Shown here: positions 46,302 to 58,400 of the stretch, piece after piece
Layout: each line of letters begins with the position of its first letter
How positions within the stretch are numbered: position 1 is the stretch's first letter
Source: Symsagittifera roscoffensis
Taxonomy: Eukaryota; Xenacoelomorpha; Acoela; Convolutidae
DNA: 64,000 nt
Direction of reading: 5' to 3'
Assembly (NCBI RefSeq): GCF_963678635.1
Contig: NC_087067.1
Location: 21,955,547-22,019,546 of the forward strand
The notes under the pieces: generated by a model
The model's database searches: none
The model's input: the letters and a program-made list of their open reading frames with translations, nothing else
Told to the model about the DNA's origin: nothing
Program-made: the position numbers and the translations under genes

Positions 46302-46712
46302 CTAAAATCCTTTTACAACTGTAGGCCTGTACTTATTGAGAGAGTAACCACAGACATTCGTAGCACCACAAAATGATGTCGGTGTCATCATTCGTTTTAG
46401 CACCTTCAGCAACGTCATTGCATGTTCGTCTGTAAATTGGTAGCAGATTGAGGCAAAAACGGGATTCTTTCTTTCAAAGTTCGTGCAATGAGTTCTCATT
46501 TCTGGGACCAACTCGTCAAAAAGATCATCCATTGCTTTTTCTTTTTTGTATTTTCCGAGAGAACAGGAAACGCAAGGTATCCCAAATCTCTTAGTCTCTT
46601 CCAAACTCTCCAGAAAAGTGATGTTAGGCAAATATTTGTTATGCTCAATTCGTTGCGAGTACCCCGCAAGGTTGCAAGAAATGACAACTGTGTACAAAAT
46701 GGAGCTCATCAT
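46302..46712 (-). CDS. secreted saposin-like (SapB-domain) protein
   Basis: The preferred start is the ATG at 46712, giving 136 residues (MMSSILYTVVISCNLAGYS), because a signal peptide of about 19 residues follows directly; the frame is open further upstream without such a signal. The mature protein carries one saposin B-type domain, roughly residues 46-122. The six cysteines follow the family pattern: CVSC, then single cysteines in RTHC and SICYQF, then CGATNVC, with amphipathic helices between (KAMDDLFDELVPEM, HAMTLLKVLKRMM). Saposin-like proteins bind or perturb lipid membranes; short secreted single-domain members in invertebrates act in digestion or defence, so either role is possible here. 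No intron is seen. It lies in a MITE cluster, with a repeated 0.35-kb segment starting about 100 bp upstream. The open frame on the opposite strand is a shadow. Confidence 0.72.
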   Translation of the reverse strand: MMSSILYTVVISCNLAGYSQRIEHNKYLPNITFLESLEETKRFGIPCVSCSLGKYKKEKAMDDLFDELVPEMRTHCTNFERKNPVFASICYQFTDEHAMTLLKVLKRMMTPTSFCGATNVCGYSLNKYRPTVVKGF

Positions 46713-47159
46713 TTTGGAACGCAAAAAAAAAACAGCTTCTTTGTTATTGTTGAATGTTCGATCGGTCTTAGTGGTATGTTGTTTCAAGCAGAAATGAATC
46801 AAATTTGACTTCTCCCTCAAATATAATTGTCAGTTTTCCCGGATTTATTTTTGTTCTTTTTAACTAGTTTTCAAAAACCAATGTCAAAAGTCACCAAAAA
46901 AGATTGAACAAAATATAATATTTGAATTGGTGGAAAGCCTCATTAGAGAAGGCAAAGGTTACAGGAATCAAGAAGTTCGACATAACCCATTTTTCTAACA
47001 ATTTTACGGAATGGGGCTAAAAAAGAAATGAGCCGATTTTTTTAAATTTTACTTTTTATTTCTCTTCGCTAAACCGCGGGCTCTTTTTGGTTTTTTTTCC
47101 TTTCAATCCCCCCACCATAAAGAGAGCATCAATTATATTGAGTAACGAGAGTTTTTAAA

Positions 47160-47492
47160 TTTAAGTGAAGAACAAATCTGTTCACAGTTGTTGATTTTTC
47201 AACAAGCCAAAATTCATTGCGGCTCTTTTTCCTTTTACCCCCCACCTCACACGACCTTCAATATATTAGTGTAACGAGTGGTTTTACGAGGTTGAGTATG
47301 AAGACCAAATATGTTTATCGTGGCCTTATTAGTCTGCATATAAATTTTCATAGCAATCGGACAATAAAGTCAACAAATTTACATGTAAAAATTTGCAGGT
47401 GGGGGGGGGGAAGGAAAAAGAGCCTTCATTGCATAATTAAAACGTTAAATAAGCTTTTCAAAATTGAATTTAAAAGGGGGAATCTGGAAAAA
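47160..47492. mobile_element. family B MITE remnant split by a family C MITE
   Basis: GAAGAACAAATCTGTTCACAG to AATTCATTGC, and again from TTCATTGC to GGGGGAATCTGGAAAAAGC, read as one B interior and right end once the insert at 47221-47424 is removed. Confidence 0.7.
47221..47424. mobile_element. family C MITE with perfect 8-bp target duplication
   Basis: Flanked by TTCATTGC at 47213-47220 and 47425-47432. Ends GGCTCTTTTTCCTTTTACCC and GGGGAAGGAAAAAGAGCC. Subfamily of 24407. Confidence 0.9.
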
Positions 47493-47782
47493 GCACTCTT
47501 TTCCACTCCCTCCCAACTTCTCCTTCAAAAATAATTGTCATTTTTTCCGGACTTAATTTCGTTCCTTTCCACTATTTTTCAAAAATCAATATCAGAAGTC
47601 ACCAAAAAATTGAACAAAACATATTGTTTGAATTAGTGGAAAGCCTCATTAGAGATGACAAAAATTAAGGAATCAAGAAGTTTGACATAACCCATTTTTC
47701 TAATAGTTTGAAGTGATGGTGCTATAAAAGAAATGAACCGAGTTTTTTACATGTAACGTTATATTTCAATTCGCTAAACAGC

Positions 47783-48245
47783 TGGCTCTTTTTGGTTTTT
47801 CCTTTCAATCCCACCACCATAAAGAGAGCATCACTTTTATGGTGTAACGAGGGTTTTTAAGTTTGAGTATCCATACAAAATATTTCTGTCATAGCCAAGC
47901 TAGTCCGCATGTCATTATTGTAACAATGAAACCAACGAACTTTTTTAGTGACAATGAATTTCCAGGCGAGGGGGACAGAGCCCTCTTTTCTCTGACTCCT
48001 CTCCATTTTTTTTTTATTTTCAAGGTTCAATCCCGAGCATCACAACTGTAACGAGTGGTTTTACTAGGTTAATAATGAGGATGAAATATGTGGCCATGGC
48101 CTAATTAGTCCGTATGTCAATTTTCTCAACGATCCAACAAGGTGCACAAACGTATACTTACAAAACTGTGAAAATGAGGTGAAAAAAGGAGACCCGTTTT
48201 TATAGTGATTTTGTCATAGAAGTTGACATGCAAGTTTACTCGGCT
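47783..48245. mobile_element. decayed family C MITEs
   Basis: One copy runs from GGCTCTTTTTGGTTTTTCC to GGCGAGGGGGACAGAGCC (47783-47972); another follows from CTCTTTTCTCTGACTCC to about 48200 (GAGGTGAAAAAAGGAGACC). Confidence 0.55.
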
Positions 48246-48364
48246 TTTTTTCCTTTTCCAATTTTTCTAAATAATGCTTAGGGCTCTTTTCTACTTGACC
48301 GTAAAATTTCTTCGTACTTTCTTAGTTTTTTTATGTGTTATTATGACTAAACGCGACTTTTTTT

Positions 48365-48579
48365 GGCTCTTTTCCAGTTCCCCCTTTTTCAAAATGCCGA
48401 ATTTTATGTTTGTTTTATGTGTTATTGATGCTAAAAGCGCGATGATACGCTGTGAAATTTGAAGGACAAATCTGTTCACGGTTGTCGATTTCTTCATCAA
48501 GTCAAATTTCATTGCATAATTGAAACGTTAAATAAGCTTTTCAAAATTGAACTTGAAAGGGGGGAACCTGGAAACGAGC
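48365..48579. mobile_element. family B MITE
   Basis: GGCTCTTTTCCAGTTCCCCC to GGGGGGAACCTGGAAACGAGC, with the interior GATACGCTGTGAAATTTG and GTTGTCGATTTCTTCATC. Confidence 0.7.
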
Positions 48580-48940
48580 ACTTTTTTTCCACACCCCTCC
48601 CCCCTCCCACACACACACACACATTTCAAATTTTCTCAGTCCTTAGTTGCGTTAGGTGTTATTTCAGCTGAGTGCTTGATGTTACGACCTAACGTATGGA
48701 AAACAAATCTGCTGACAAAAGTTAGTTTGTTTATCACGCCAGACTTCACTGCATTATTGCAACGTTAAAATTTTTTTTCAAAATTGATTTTCAAATGATG
48801 GGGGAGCGGAATAGAACCCTATATGCGATTCTCTTCTTCTTTTTCCCTCACCTGGGAGTTTTTGCAGTAAGTTGCTTTGTTCACATTGTTTGATTGTTAC
48901 AAAAATTCGGATTCAGACTAATTAGACTTTTCATGCTTAT
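48580..48940. mobile_element. decayed family B then C MITEs, with an (AC)n run
   Basis: B-like: CACTTTTTTTCCACACCCC to GGGGGAGCGGAATAGAACCC (48580-48815), including an ACACACACACACAC run at 48609-48623. C-like left part follows: TTCTTTTTCCCTCACCTGGG to CGGATTCAGACTAATTAG (48830-48932). Confidence 0.5.
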
Positions 48941-49390
48941 GTGGGCTAAAAAAAAGATCCATTGCGTGATGTTACTAGAGAAGGTATGAAGAACAAATCT
49001 GGCTGAGTTTTTACAACAGGTGGTAATTTTGAGTATGATGCATGTATTACAATTGAGAACTATAACTCATAATATAGTCATTTCATTTTCAATCATTTTT
49101 ACATGCTACTGAGATAGTTTTTTTGATTATATTACTCTGCTAGATGAAATGTTATTCAAAAAAATAAAATTTTACACTTATTTTGCCATAAAATTTGGCT
49201 TATGAAATAAATTTCAAACACTGTTCGAAGTATAACAAAAAGCGATCCAGCTTCCACCTATTGTAACATATCACCCAAATCTGTTTCAAAATCTTGGTTT
49301 GTTAGGAGGAAAATTGGTCGATCGAGTGGAAGCCTGATTTTAATCGAAGAAATTTGTCCTCACCGGCAACCATTTTGAGAATGCCAAACA
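48941..49390. other. unassigned AT-rich DNA
   Basis: It begins with a scrap of B-MITE interior (GTGATGTTACTAGAGAAGG). Nothing else was recognised. Confidence 0.3.
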
Positions 49391-49402
49391 ATTTTTTTTC
49401 AG

Positions 49403-49723
49403 TCACAAAATGAAACACATTTTAATTGGATGATAAAATTGAATAACTTCAACCATAACAAAAATATCAAACTGTGCAGTATTTTGGCCCAAACTCTCAG
49501 AAATTTTTTCAATCACTTCGTTTTACTCACAACAGTTAACTTAATCAAACATGTAATAATTAACGAACATAACCGGTTGTTGTGCAAGTCGAATGCATTT
49601 CTTCGACCGTCTCTATGTTTTTTGATAGCAGAGAGAGAACTCAAAATGAGAAAATTGGTCGGAAAAACAAAGAAACAAAGTTGTGCAGACAAAGTTGAGT
49701 TCAAAGATGGTCTGACAACCTAA
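49403..49723 (+). CDS. possible exon, unknown product
   Basis: An open stretch follows a good acceptor-like sequence (TTTTTTTTCAG, ending 49402) and runs to a stop, giving about 106 residues of mixed composition with a hydrophobic middle (NFFNHFVLLTTVNLIKHVI) and a basic C-terminus (ERELKMRKLVGKTKK). The overlapping minus strand is also open for about 100 codons, so either strand, or neither, may be coding. No domain is recognised. Confidence 0.2.
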   Translation, partial: SQNETHFNWMIKLNNFNHNKNIKLCSILAQTLRNFFNHFVLLTTVNLIKHVIINEHNRLLCKSNAFLRPSLCFLIAERELKMRKLVGKTKKQSCADKVEFKDGLTT

Positions 49724-50357
49724 CACTTTAAAACCTGTTTTGTCCCGAAACCTTTTGTTTGAAATTTTTAGATTCCAAAAATTGACCAATGTTGCTTTAA
49801 TATGAAAGCTCGCATTCCCCAAAAGGCTTTCCCTTAGGTACTCAGTAAATCTGCAATCTAACTTGTTTTTTTTGTCAGTCACTTTGTGAAGTGGTTGAGA
49901 CAAAAAGAACCCATTCTCACTCACTGATCAACAAAAAAAGAAAAAATTAAAAAAGATAAAAGCTTTTTTCTTCCCATTAGACTCTTGAATCACCCATAAC
50001 TGCTCAACTTCTTCATACGCTCTCGTTGCATGATTACTGATGAAAAAACTCCCGCATTTTGCCAAATTTTGCATGAAAAACTGTTATTGTTTGTTTTTTT
50101 CTCCGTTTTGCTTCATTTGGACCTTACTCACATTACGAGGTCTAATTATGCATTTCGTGAGTAGCAAGTAGCAAGCGGATTCCACAAAAGGCCAAAATCA
50201 GGTTGTTGCGGAACCCGCAACATTGTTGCTTTTTTTGATCTTCTTCGCTTTATTGGAGTTTTCAAAAAATTGAAACACTGTACCGCTCAAATCAGCGCGC
50301 AGCTTGGCGTCGTAATGCAATTGCCAAAACATAAGAAGAAAACATTTCTTGTACTTA

Positions 50358-50931
50358 CACTAGTGGATAAAATTAAGCGCAATTTCAGGTTTTTACTATC
50401 CAAAAGTCTGTTTTCAATGTCGATTTTGGACAACATTTCCTTCAAAATTGAGTAAAATTTTTGCATAGACCGAAAGCAAATGGTCACAGCTGCTCTCTCT
50501 GAAGCTGCCATTTTTTCGTTACAATGACTTACCAAGGTAACCCGGGTCTGGAAATTGCCAGTTTTCACTTCGCGCGGAAAAATAAGAAACAGCCGAGTTT
50601 AATAAAAATTTCACACAGATGATTTCATTTTTCTCGCTTAAAAAGTTTCAAGTCGCATGAACCGTTTTTTACTATGCTTATTCAAGACAAAATTCACTAC
50701 AATGCAAAACTTAGTGCGAATGAAGAAAGCTGGCATTTTCAAACCAAGATTACCTTGGTAAGTCATTGAAACGAAGTTTTGGTAGTTTCATAGAGAGTAG
50801 CTCTGATCAATTGCTCTTGGTCTATATAAAAATTTTACTGAATTTTGAAGGAAATGTTGTACAAAATGGATATTGAAAATAGGCATTTTAGAGAGTGAAA
50901 TCCTGAAGCTGCTCTACTTTTTACACTAGTG
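50358..50931. mobile_element. palindromic MITE with TA target duplication
   Basis: Both ends are CACTAGTG, flanked by TA. Arms of over 200 bp are inverted repeats of each other: CAACATTTCCTTCAAAATT and CAATGACTTACCAAGGTAA occur on the left and, reverse-complemented, on the right, around a non-palindromic centre near 50580-50700. The TA target and fold-back form suggest a Tc1/mariner-type non-autonomous element. The arms have diverged noticeably, so it is not recent. Confidence 0.75.
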
Positions 50932-51559
50932 TACTTAGTTTAAATTTGGTAAATCTGCAAATTGACTGTTTTAAAACTTCCTTTTCTATTCTAATTGTGT
51001 AAAATTTTTTCTCAAATGGGTACAATTTTTAATTTTTCAAAAGAGTGAAAAACCAGAAAATTTCTCTGTTTAGCTGTTTACCTTAAAAGTTGTGACAGAA
51101 AGTTATAATGATAACAACATTCCTCGAATGAGGGCACAAATCCTTCAATGGTATGATTAGTTTCTGTAGTAGTAGCAAATTTTTAAGCAAATAATTGACG
51201 TATATTCAGAAAAAAAAGAAAAAGTTTGATAACACCAACCTGCTCGAATTGGAAATGGGTTAACTTGCTTGCCGCTCACGTTTTAAAATGACAAAATATA
51301 TTGGCCGTCAACTATCCCAAATACATCAAGTTACAAGTTATTCATCAAGTTACAAGGATGATATCAAAAAGTTTAGTAAAAAGCTACACAAAAAATCAAA
51401 AATTATTCGCAGAAAAAACACCTGCGCTACTTACTTCAAAATTTCGGATTTATAGAAATTGGTTCAGTTTTCTTAGAAACTCCCTGCGGCAAGCGGTAAG
51501 GTCGGAACCTGAAACGACGAAAAAAAGCTGGAATAGAGACCCAATTACTTAATTTTACC

Positions 51560-51818
51560 AATTATATTTAGACAGCGGTAATTATTTGACAATAAATTTG
51601 TTCCATTTTGCATTGAGGCATGCTCTCTTGTCTATTTAATACTTTGCTTTAAGCTAAATCTATCCCTTTGTGCTTTACATAGCTTTTGGGGGCTGATTTT
51701 GAAAATTTTAGAAAATTTTCTTCTCGAAAATTTCATCAATTCTTTTCGTTTAAACTACTTCATAGAAAATAATATGCAATGGGATTATTCAGGGTTTTGT
51801 CCTGATACGAGCAGTCTT
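51560..51818 (+). mobile_element. family A right half, decayed
   Basis: TTGTTCCATTTTGCATTGAGGC to TCAGGGTTTTGTCCTG, then ATACGAGCAGTCTTG. A short scrap with CAAGCTGCTCGTATCAGGGC lies at 52026-52046. Confidence 0.5.
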
Positions 51819-52419
51819 GGGCAGAAATATAAATCCATGTCATCTCTGCTTTTTAACTCATACGTCTGGAGCATTGAGCGGTTTTTCGCTCTGCGGTTAA
51901 TACCACTTCCATTTGATTTGAAAACAGCACGAACTTTGTCGGTGTATGAAGAGCTCAACGCAAGCATGAAAACATAAGATCACATGGCTCCATTCAGAGA
52001 TCAAATGGAAGCATATAATGCTCATCAAGCTGCTCGTATCAGGGCGGAGGATTCTAAGTTTTATCAGTAGTACAAAATCGGGTTCCACAAAATAAAAACA
52101 ACCGTCTGTGGACGCAGAGAATAATCATTTGACGGCGATGATCTGAAATTCCCTCTGGAAAATTTATAGAAGCTCTGCAAAATTTTGAATTTCAATTTCA
52201 CAAGCGAAGCAGCTTAAAGGTTCATCGCTTAAAATCTGCAATTCCGCACTTCGGTCAAAGAATGAGTTTGATGTCCGAATTACAACATTTCAAGAAATCA
52301 CAGTATGAATAACGGATGGTTACAAATCAACTATTTTAATTGTCAAATTTAGATCTATCGTTTTCTGTCCCTTGAAAATTGACCATGGGTATTAAAATTT
52401 GCACATTGCTTTTTTGAGG

Positions 52420-55400
52420 TCATTTATGTGTTTCGTATAGTTTTTTCCGTTGTGTGTTCAGTTCGATATATTTTCCTTGTTTCTTGTACTCCAGTATATC
52501 TGATTTCCTGTCAACTTGGTACAAGTAGAATGCTTCTTCAAACCCAACTTTAACTTGACCAGTTAGTTCTGAAAGCTCGTTCAAATACGGGGTCTGAAAA
52601 AACACCGGGTCGAAGACGCCCTCACCTTGATCGCTTTCTTCTTTTCGTTCCAGTGCAATTTCACGCAACATAGACTCAAGTGGCGGTACTTCTAGCTCAC
52701 CTTAATTTTTCAACAGCATTTCATCACATATTTCAATCACAAAAACTATGATCAGGTTATGAGTTCCAAATGCTGCTCATCTATCAAGAGCTTTGCTATT
52801 GCGTATGGGTTTTTGATGGTATCTAGTTAGAAATTGAATCAAGGGTCCGACTGTTTTCTTAACTAAAATGTCTATAACCAGGATAAAACTAAATGCTTTC
52901 AACAATGGGGCAATATCATTTGGACTTTCATTTTTTATCGAAGAAAAACGTTCATTATCCTGCCCTCCCTTAAAATGTCCCAATCTTTTTTAAGTCCAAA
53001 ATTAAGTTTGAAATATTGCAAAACATTGAAAGTAGTTGAAGCAATTTCTGATAAATGTTTTTCTTTATAATAGTCTTATTTGGTGGTGAACTACTGACCT
53101 CTGATGACCTTGGCGCAGAAATGACCTTGAAGCCAGAACATGGGAAGAGTATAAAACATGGCCTGCAAAGCAGCATAACTTGCGTGTCAAGAATCACAAA
53201 CGCACTAAAGAGTAACTTAAATAAATCTACCCAAAACGTATCAAGTTGAAAATTGATATGCAAGTTAAAGTTTCTTAAAATTTTTATTTTTTGCTTACTG
53301 TCACTTGATTGGCGGCAGACACGGAGGCGGATCGATTAGCAAAGCAGCCGATGGGTATTCTAAATTTTTTGTGCAAAATGTGTCGCTTGACATGCGCTTA
53401 TTTTTTTCATAATCAAGTCAATTAGAATAATTTTTACTACAGTGCGAGAGAAAATGAAAATAAGACTGACATTATCAGCGTAAAGCCTTGAATGTTTCTA
53501 TTGTTTTTTTTTTTCACAATATAACTTTTCTTAAATGATTTTGAATAAAAATCAATTTTGATCTGAATTGGCATCTAGCAATACGTAGTTGTATCTGCCA
53601 TTTCAATGCCGTTTAACCTGTTGGTTTTCTCATTTGAGAACACTGTTGGTTTTATTGTGTTACGGGCGAAACACAATTATAAAGCGAAACACAAAAAAAA
53701 TACAAAAAAAATGCTTGTCATACAATTCCATAGTATGGACAAAATGCTTATCACACAATTTATTGTATGATAAAAAAATACTTGTCATGTGATTTTAATA
53801 CAATTCTTTTTATTTTTTTGATTTTTTTTCGGAGTTGTACTGAACTGTGTGATAAGCATTTTTTCCATAGTATGGCATTGTATGAAAATCATTTTTTGTC
53901 AAATTGGGTATCTGAAAAAAAATTCAAAAAAACTAAGCAAAATTTTTTGTACATGGTGATTAAATTTCGCGTTGTTGTAGCAACCTGTACAACTTTCGCA
54001 GCAACCAGATATTTTTCTAAAACCTATGAAAACGCTAATCAAAATATTTTTCAAAAAAAATTTCAGTAACTGGCTTAATGACATGCAGAGGAACTCTAAT
54101 TTACACTAAAAAAATATCTGATTTTAAACTATAATTCAGGCATATTTGACAGTCGTAGTAATATAGTAGGCAAACAGGTCAACAGTTTTTGAAAAAAAAA
54201 CTGACTATAAAACAAAAACTAATAAAAAATAATCAAAAAAATGCAAAAAGTTTTTCAATTTTTTGCAGAAACTTTTTGATATTTTGAAGTTTTTGATTTC
54301 CAAAATGTTATTATAAGTCTCTTAAAACTATTTTTTACTTGAGTAAAATAAAATTAGGTTTAAATAAACTATTGTAAACGGCCTAAGCTAAGCATACATA
54401 AGCTGCTCGATCGCTTTACTCGCTCGAATTTAGACAAAAAATCATAAATTTCAAACCGGTTTTTCTCGACACTGAGAAACTGTTTCAAATTTTTTTATGT
54501 CGTTCGTATCACAACTGAAAGGTCATTAATATGATATATCACTCAAATTTCTCTGATGAATATTTGTGTTAGCTGATTTTGCGTGAAAATGAAAAAAAAA
54601 GTAAAAAAAAAAACTAAAACACACCCAAATGTAAAGTTCCTCTCTATTTTTCAAATGGTCGGAACAAATAGAAGGATAAAATATACCACAAAAGTCGTTT
54701 TCTGCGCAATTTCTGATGAGGATGAGTACGTTTCCGAGAAAACCACCTCCAACTTATACTTCGATCAGATTTTTTTATAAGGAAAGTTTGAACAAGTGTG
54801 TTGATCAGAAACGAAAAGCGGACGAATTTGTCATTTCGGCCTTATTTAAGTTAACAAAAAGTGTTTATTGTTTGTTCTTTTAATTGGAATGAGTACTATT
54901 TCATTTACCGACCCTCAACCCGCAATCGACTATGTTACCTGCATTCCAATGTAAAACAGCTGCTTATTGTGGGGGACCAGCACCTGTTTGTACAGCGGCA
55001 CTGCAAACGTATTGTTGCAGTGAAGTTGCAGTCTATCTTCCATAAATGGATATCTGTGCAGGTACCCGGTGCAATAAATAATGACGTCATAATCATCTTT
55101 GGTACCATCCTTGAAGCTAAAAACCATTTTCTTCATCAATTTTCGTATTGTAATTAAATAATTTCTTTCCGTTTGGCAAAAAAAATCTGAAAGTAGTGTC
55201 GTTTTGACCATTTTTTGAAACGTTTTGGCCCAAACAACCCCTTCATATAGTATATATTTGCACCAAGGCAACTTAAGATTTTTTGGATTTATTTGCAAGA
55301 AATGGCTATCGTGAAATAGTTCCAAAATGGAAAAGAAAACCCGTTTGAGACAATTTGGCAACCAAAAACTGAGCAGAAATCCCCCCAGCCCGATATTGGC

Positions 55401-58400
55401 AATAATACAATGCCCACCTTACTGTTTTTCCATCAATTCGCTCCAAATTTGTTCTCTGGTCTATTCCAGGTGGCCATTTAGTGTCAATTGGTCTGGACCT
55501 ATAAGAAATCGTAACGTACTCGGCCCCTGCTTTCAAGGACTGAACTGCAATGTCTTCAGCTGAAAACGAAGAGCCAACCAGCAGAATTATTCTTCCTGTG
55601 AAGTAGAAAGTTGTTGAGAAATTATGAAATTGTCGAGAAAACGTTTTATACTTTTTTAATATCTGAGGTAACCCGGGTTGACCAAAATGTGCAACCATGC
55701 GTCGCACCATGCATGGTTCCATGGAAGCCATGGAAAATTGCCGACGTATTTTTATGTTAAAATAACACATTTTCCATGCATGACGCGACGTATGATTCCA
55801 CTTTTTTTAAAGTATGGGGGACTTCAAATTGGACAATATTGATACTTTTACTAGGGCGGTTGATAAATTATATGTCACCATGGAAGCTTGCAATGTATGG
55901 GTACTATGGTATCATGCATGGCGCGACGTATGGTTACTATGGTACCATGCATGGCGCGACGTATGGATACCATGGAAACATATATGGCGCTACATATGAT
56001 TAACAAAGAACCATATTTGGCGCGACATAGAAACTGAATAATCAAATAAATTCAATATTCTCGTGGGCATCCAAAAAGTGCTCTGAACGACCTCAAAGAC
56101 GTTGGTAGTAAAAATCTTTTTTCCGCCATTCAGAGCAAAAATTTGGTTCCCAAGCAAAGCACATTATTATCTGATTTAAAAAGTTTTACCTGATGACACC
56201 GGAAAACATACCTGGTGATGGTTGAATAATTTTCATAAAACTGTCTAAAACAAAACAAGCATTTCAGAAATATGAAAGATTATCAAAACATAAATAAAAA
56301 TAATTACCATCAACAAAAACAATTCAACAGAGGCAAAGCAGAGCTTCACATCACTTGCAAAACAACGAAATCGTCGCAAACTAAAAAACAGATTCTGCAA
56401 AAAAAAGACAAGAAAAAATCCAACGAAAATTTTTTCAAGCGATCAAAATTTTTTGAAATTCATTAACTAGCTTAAAGATTTAAGATTGACTCGTTTGCTT
56501 GTTTTTAATTCTTTTTTTTTTCTTTAAAAACTTGCTTTGATTTTTTTAGAATAAAGCACTAACAAATTTGATTTCCAAAACCAAAAAAATCTGTTGTGAG
56601 ATTCGAGCTTGCCTTCTCAGAGGTATCTGATGAAAGGATAAGGTTTGCTTTCAAGTTGATGAAAGTTTAAAAAACCTCAAAAGATCAATATTTTTTAAAC
56701 CAATATTCACCTCAAAAGGTGATTGTTTCAAATAAACTATTGAACCTCAGTTCAATCCCTAGCACGTTGTAAGAAAAAACCTATAGGGCAACAGAATACT
56801 TTAAATTTGATTAATATTTCAATAATTTTTTTAAATTTTTTCTTCTGTGGAAACATTGTTTTAAGTTTTTTAATTGAATTACTATTGAAAAAAAAAAACC
56901 AAATTTTAAAATATCTTGTGGCAATCGTACACGGTTTGTTTAAAACAGAGTTTTGTTTGTAATTCGATTCAAGACGTACTAAATAAAGCTTTGCTCCGGA
57001 ATGAGAAAAATTTTCATAAAATTAAAAATAAAACATTTTTCACCAATCTTCACGCATTTTTTTTCTCCAAAAGTATCTTCTCAGCTTACCCCCTCAAAAT
57101 TTGAAAATGCAAATGAACCTCGAAATAAACGAAAATTTCGTCAATTTTGGTTGTGCTGTTGCCTTCTCTATTAAAAATGTCTTTGTAAGGAAATATCGAT
57201 TCCATAAATGGCGCCATTTATGGTGCGACGTATGGTTTGCATGGTAGAAAAAAAAATTAAACTTTATTAAAAGGATACTTTGCACTAGAGATACTTTTTC
57301 TCAGTCGTTTTTGTCAATTAACCTCTATTTTACGGTTTTCTAGAGAAAAAAAATTCGTGAAAAATCTCTTCCATACGTAGCACCATATATGTTGCGACGT
57401 ATGATTTGCATGGTGAAAATTTTTGATATTTTACCAACAGCTTGCATAACGATGAGAAACCGTTTTATTACTATTTTACTCAGTTAAAAAGCTATTTTGA
57501 GGGTTTTCGAAACCAATGTATGGGCGAAGTATGATTAATCATTTTCCATGCAAATCATGCATGGATGTGCATGGTTGCGCATTATCTTCTATGGTGGGCA
57601 GCCCGGGAAGCTTTGAGTTTTATCATCTAATCGTTTAGTTTAAGTGGTCTTGATATCTTCTAATCAAAAGCATTTTTTTTTTCAAAATTAACCTGTAAAT
57701 GCTGAAAATCAAATAGCCCATTTGTAATCAGGTTGTAGTACATCGGGGAGTGTACTTCAATACCGGCTTCTTCGATCCCTTCTTTTCCGCTGTTTTTAAA
57801 GAGGAACTTTTTCTGACCGAGTTAAGAAAAAAGCATTTATAGCCATTAACAAACTTGAGAAAAAAGTCTTGAGCTACCTACCTTTTTGGGTTCTTTCATT
57901 ATATTAGACAGACAAAATTGTTTTTTTTTACTGTTTACAAAATTTTCAACAGAAACGAGGATTATCGATTTTTGAAAAATCAATTTTTTTTTCTGGAAAA
58001 CTGTTCATTAGTATCGCATTTTGGTGACACACCCCATTCCTTTCAACTATTCGACCACTTGACCACATTAACGGTTCCTCATTGCTACTTTTTCAAACAT
58101 CTATTTTCGATCAACCAAATCTTAATTTACTAAAAATGCTTTCGGTGTTCACTGTACAATTATGAGGCTATATTTCGGAAAAAACTTCGCAAAAATGCCA
58201 GAAAACATCTTTGTGAAACAATTTAGTCATTTTCTTCAGATTCAAATGTAGTCTTGAATTTTAGAACATTTTGGATTTTTTAACTTGACACTGTCATAAC
58301 TTTTTCAGATTCTTATGACAGTCCGAATCACAATGAAAATGCTTCAATACTATATATAAATCGAATTGGTGCCCTGTGTTTTTCCGGTCCCTGGTTGCAC

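Larger units (their letters stand above)
46811..47870. repeat. two direct copies of a 0.35-kb segment
   Basis: 46811-47170 and 47519-47870 share AAGTCACCAAAAAA, GGTGGAAAGCCTCATTAGAG-like sequence, GACATAACCCATTTTTCTAA and GGCTCTTTTTGGTTTTT, with perhaps 80 percent identity. The second half of each is a family C MITE beginning (CACCATAAAGAGAGCATCA). The DNA between them contains a B-MITE remnant with a nested C MITE. Confidence 0.7.

Noticed and set aside
46488-46808. 106-codon open frame on plus
   Set aside because: It overlaps the saposin-like gene in antisense; the minus strand has the signal peptide and cysteine pattern.
49613-49924. 103-codon minus frame overlapping a plus frame
   Set aside because: Both strands are open and neither has a recognisable feature, so I could not choose this one.
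56212-56244. Possible 33-bp FMO exon on minus (ACAG...CACCAG before GTATGT)
   Set aside because: Splice signals and phase toward the next exon fit, but the peptide does not resemble the FMO sequence expected before LLVGSS.
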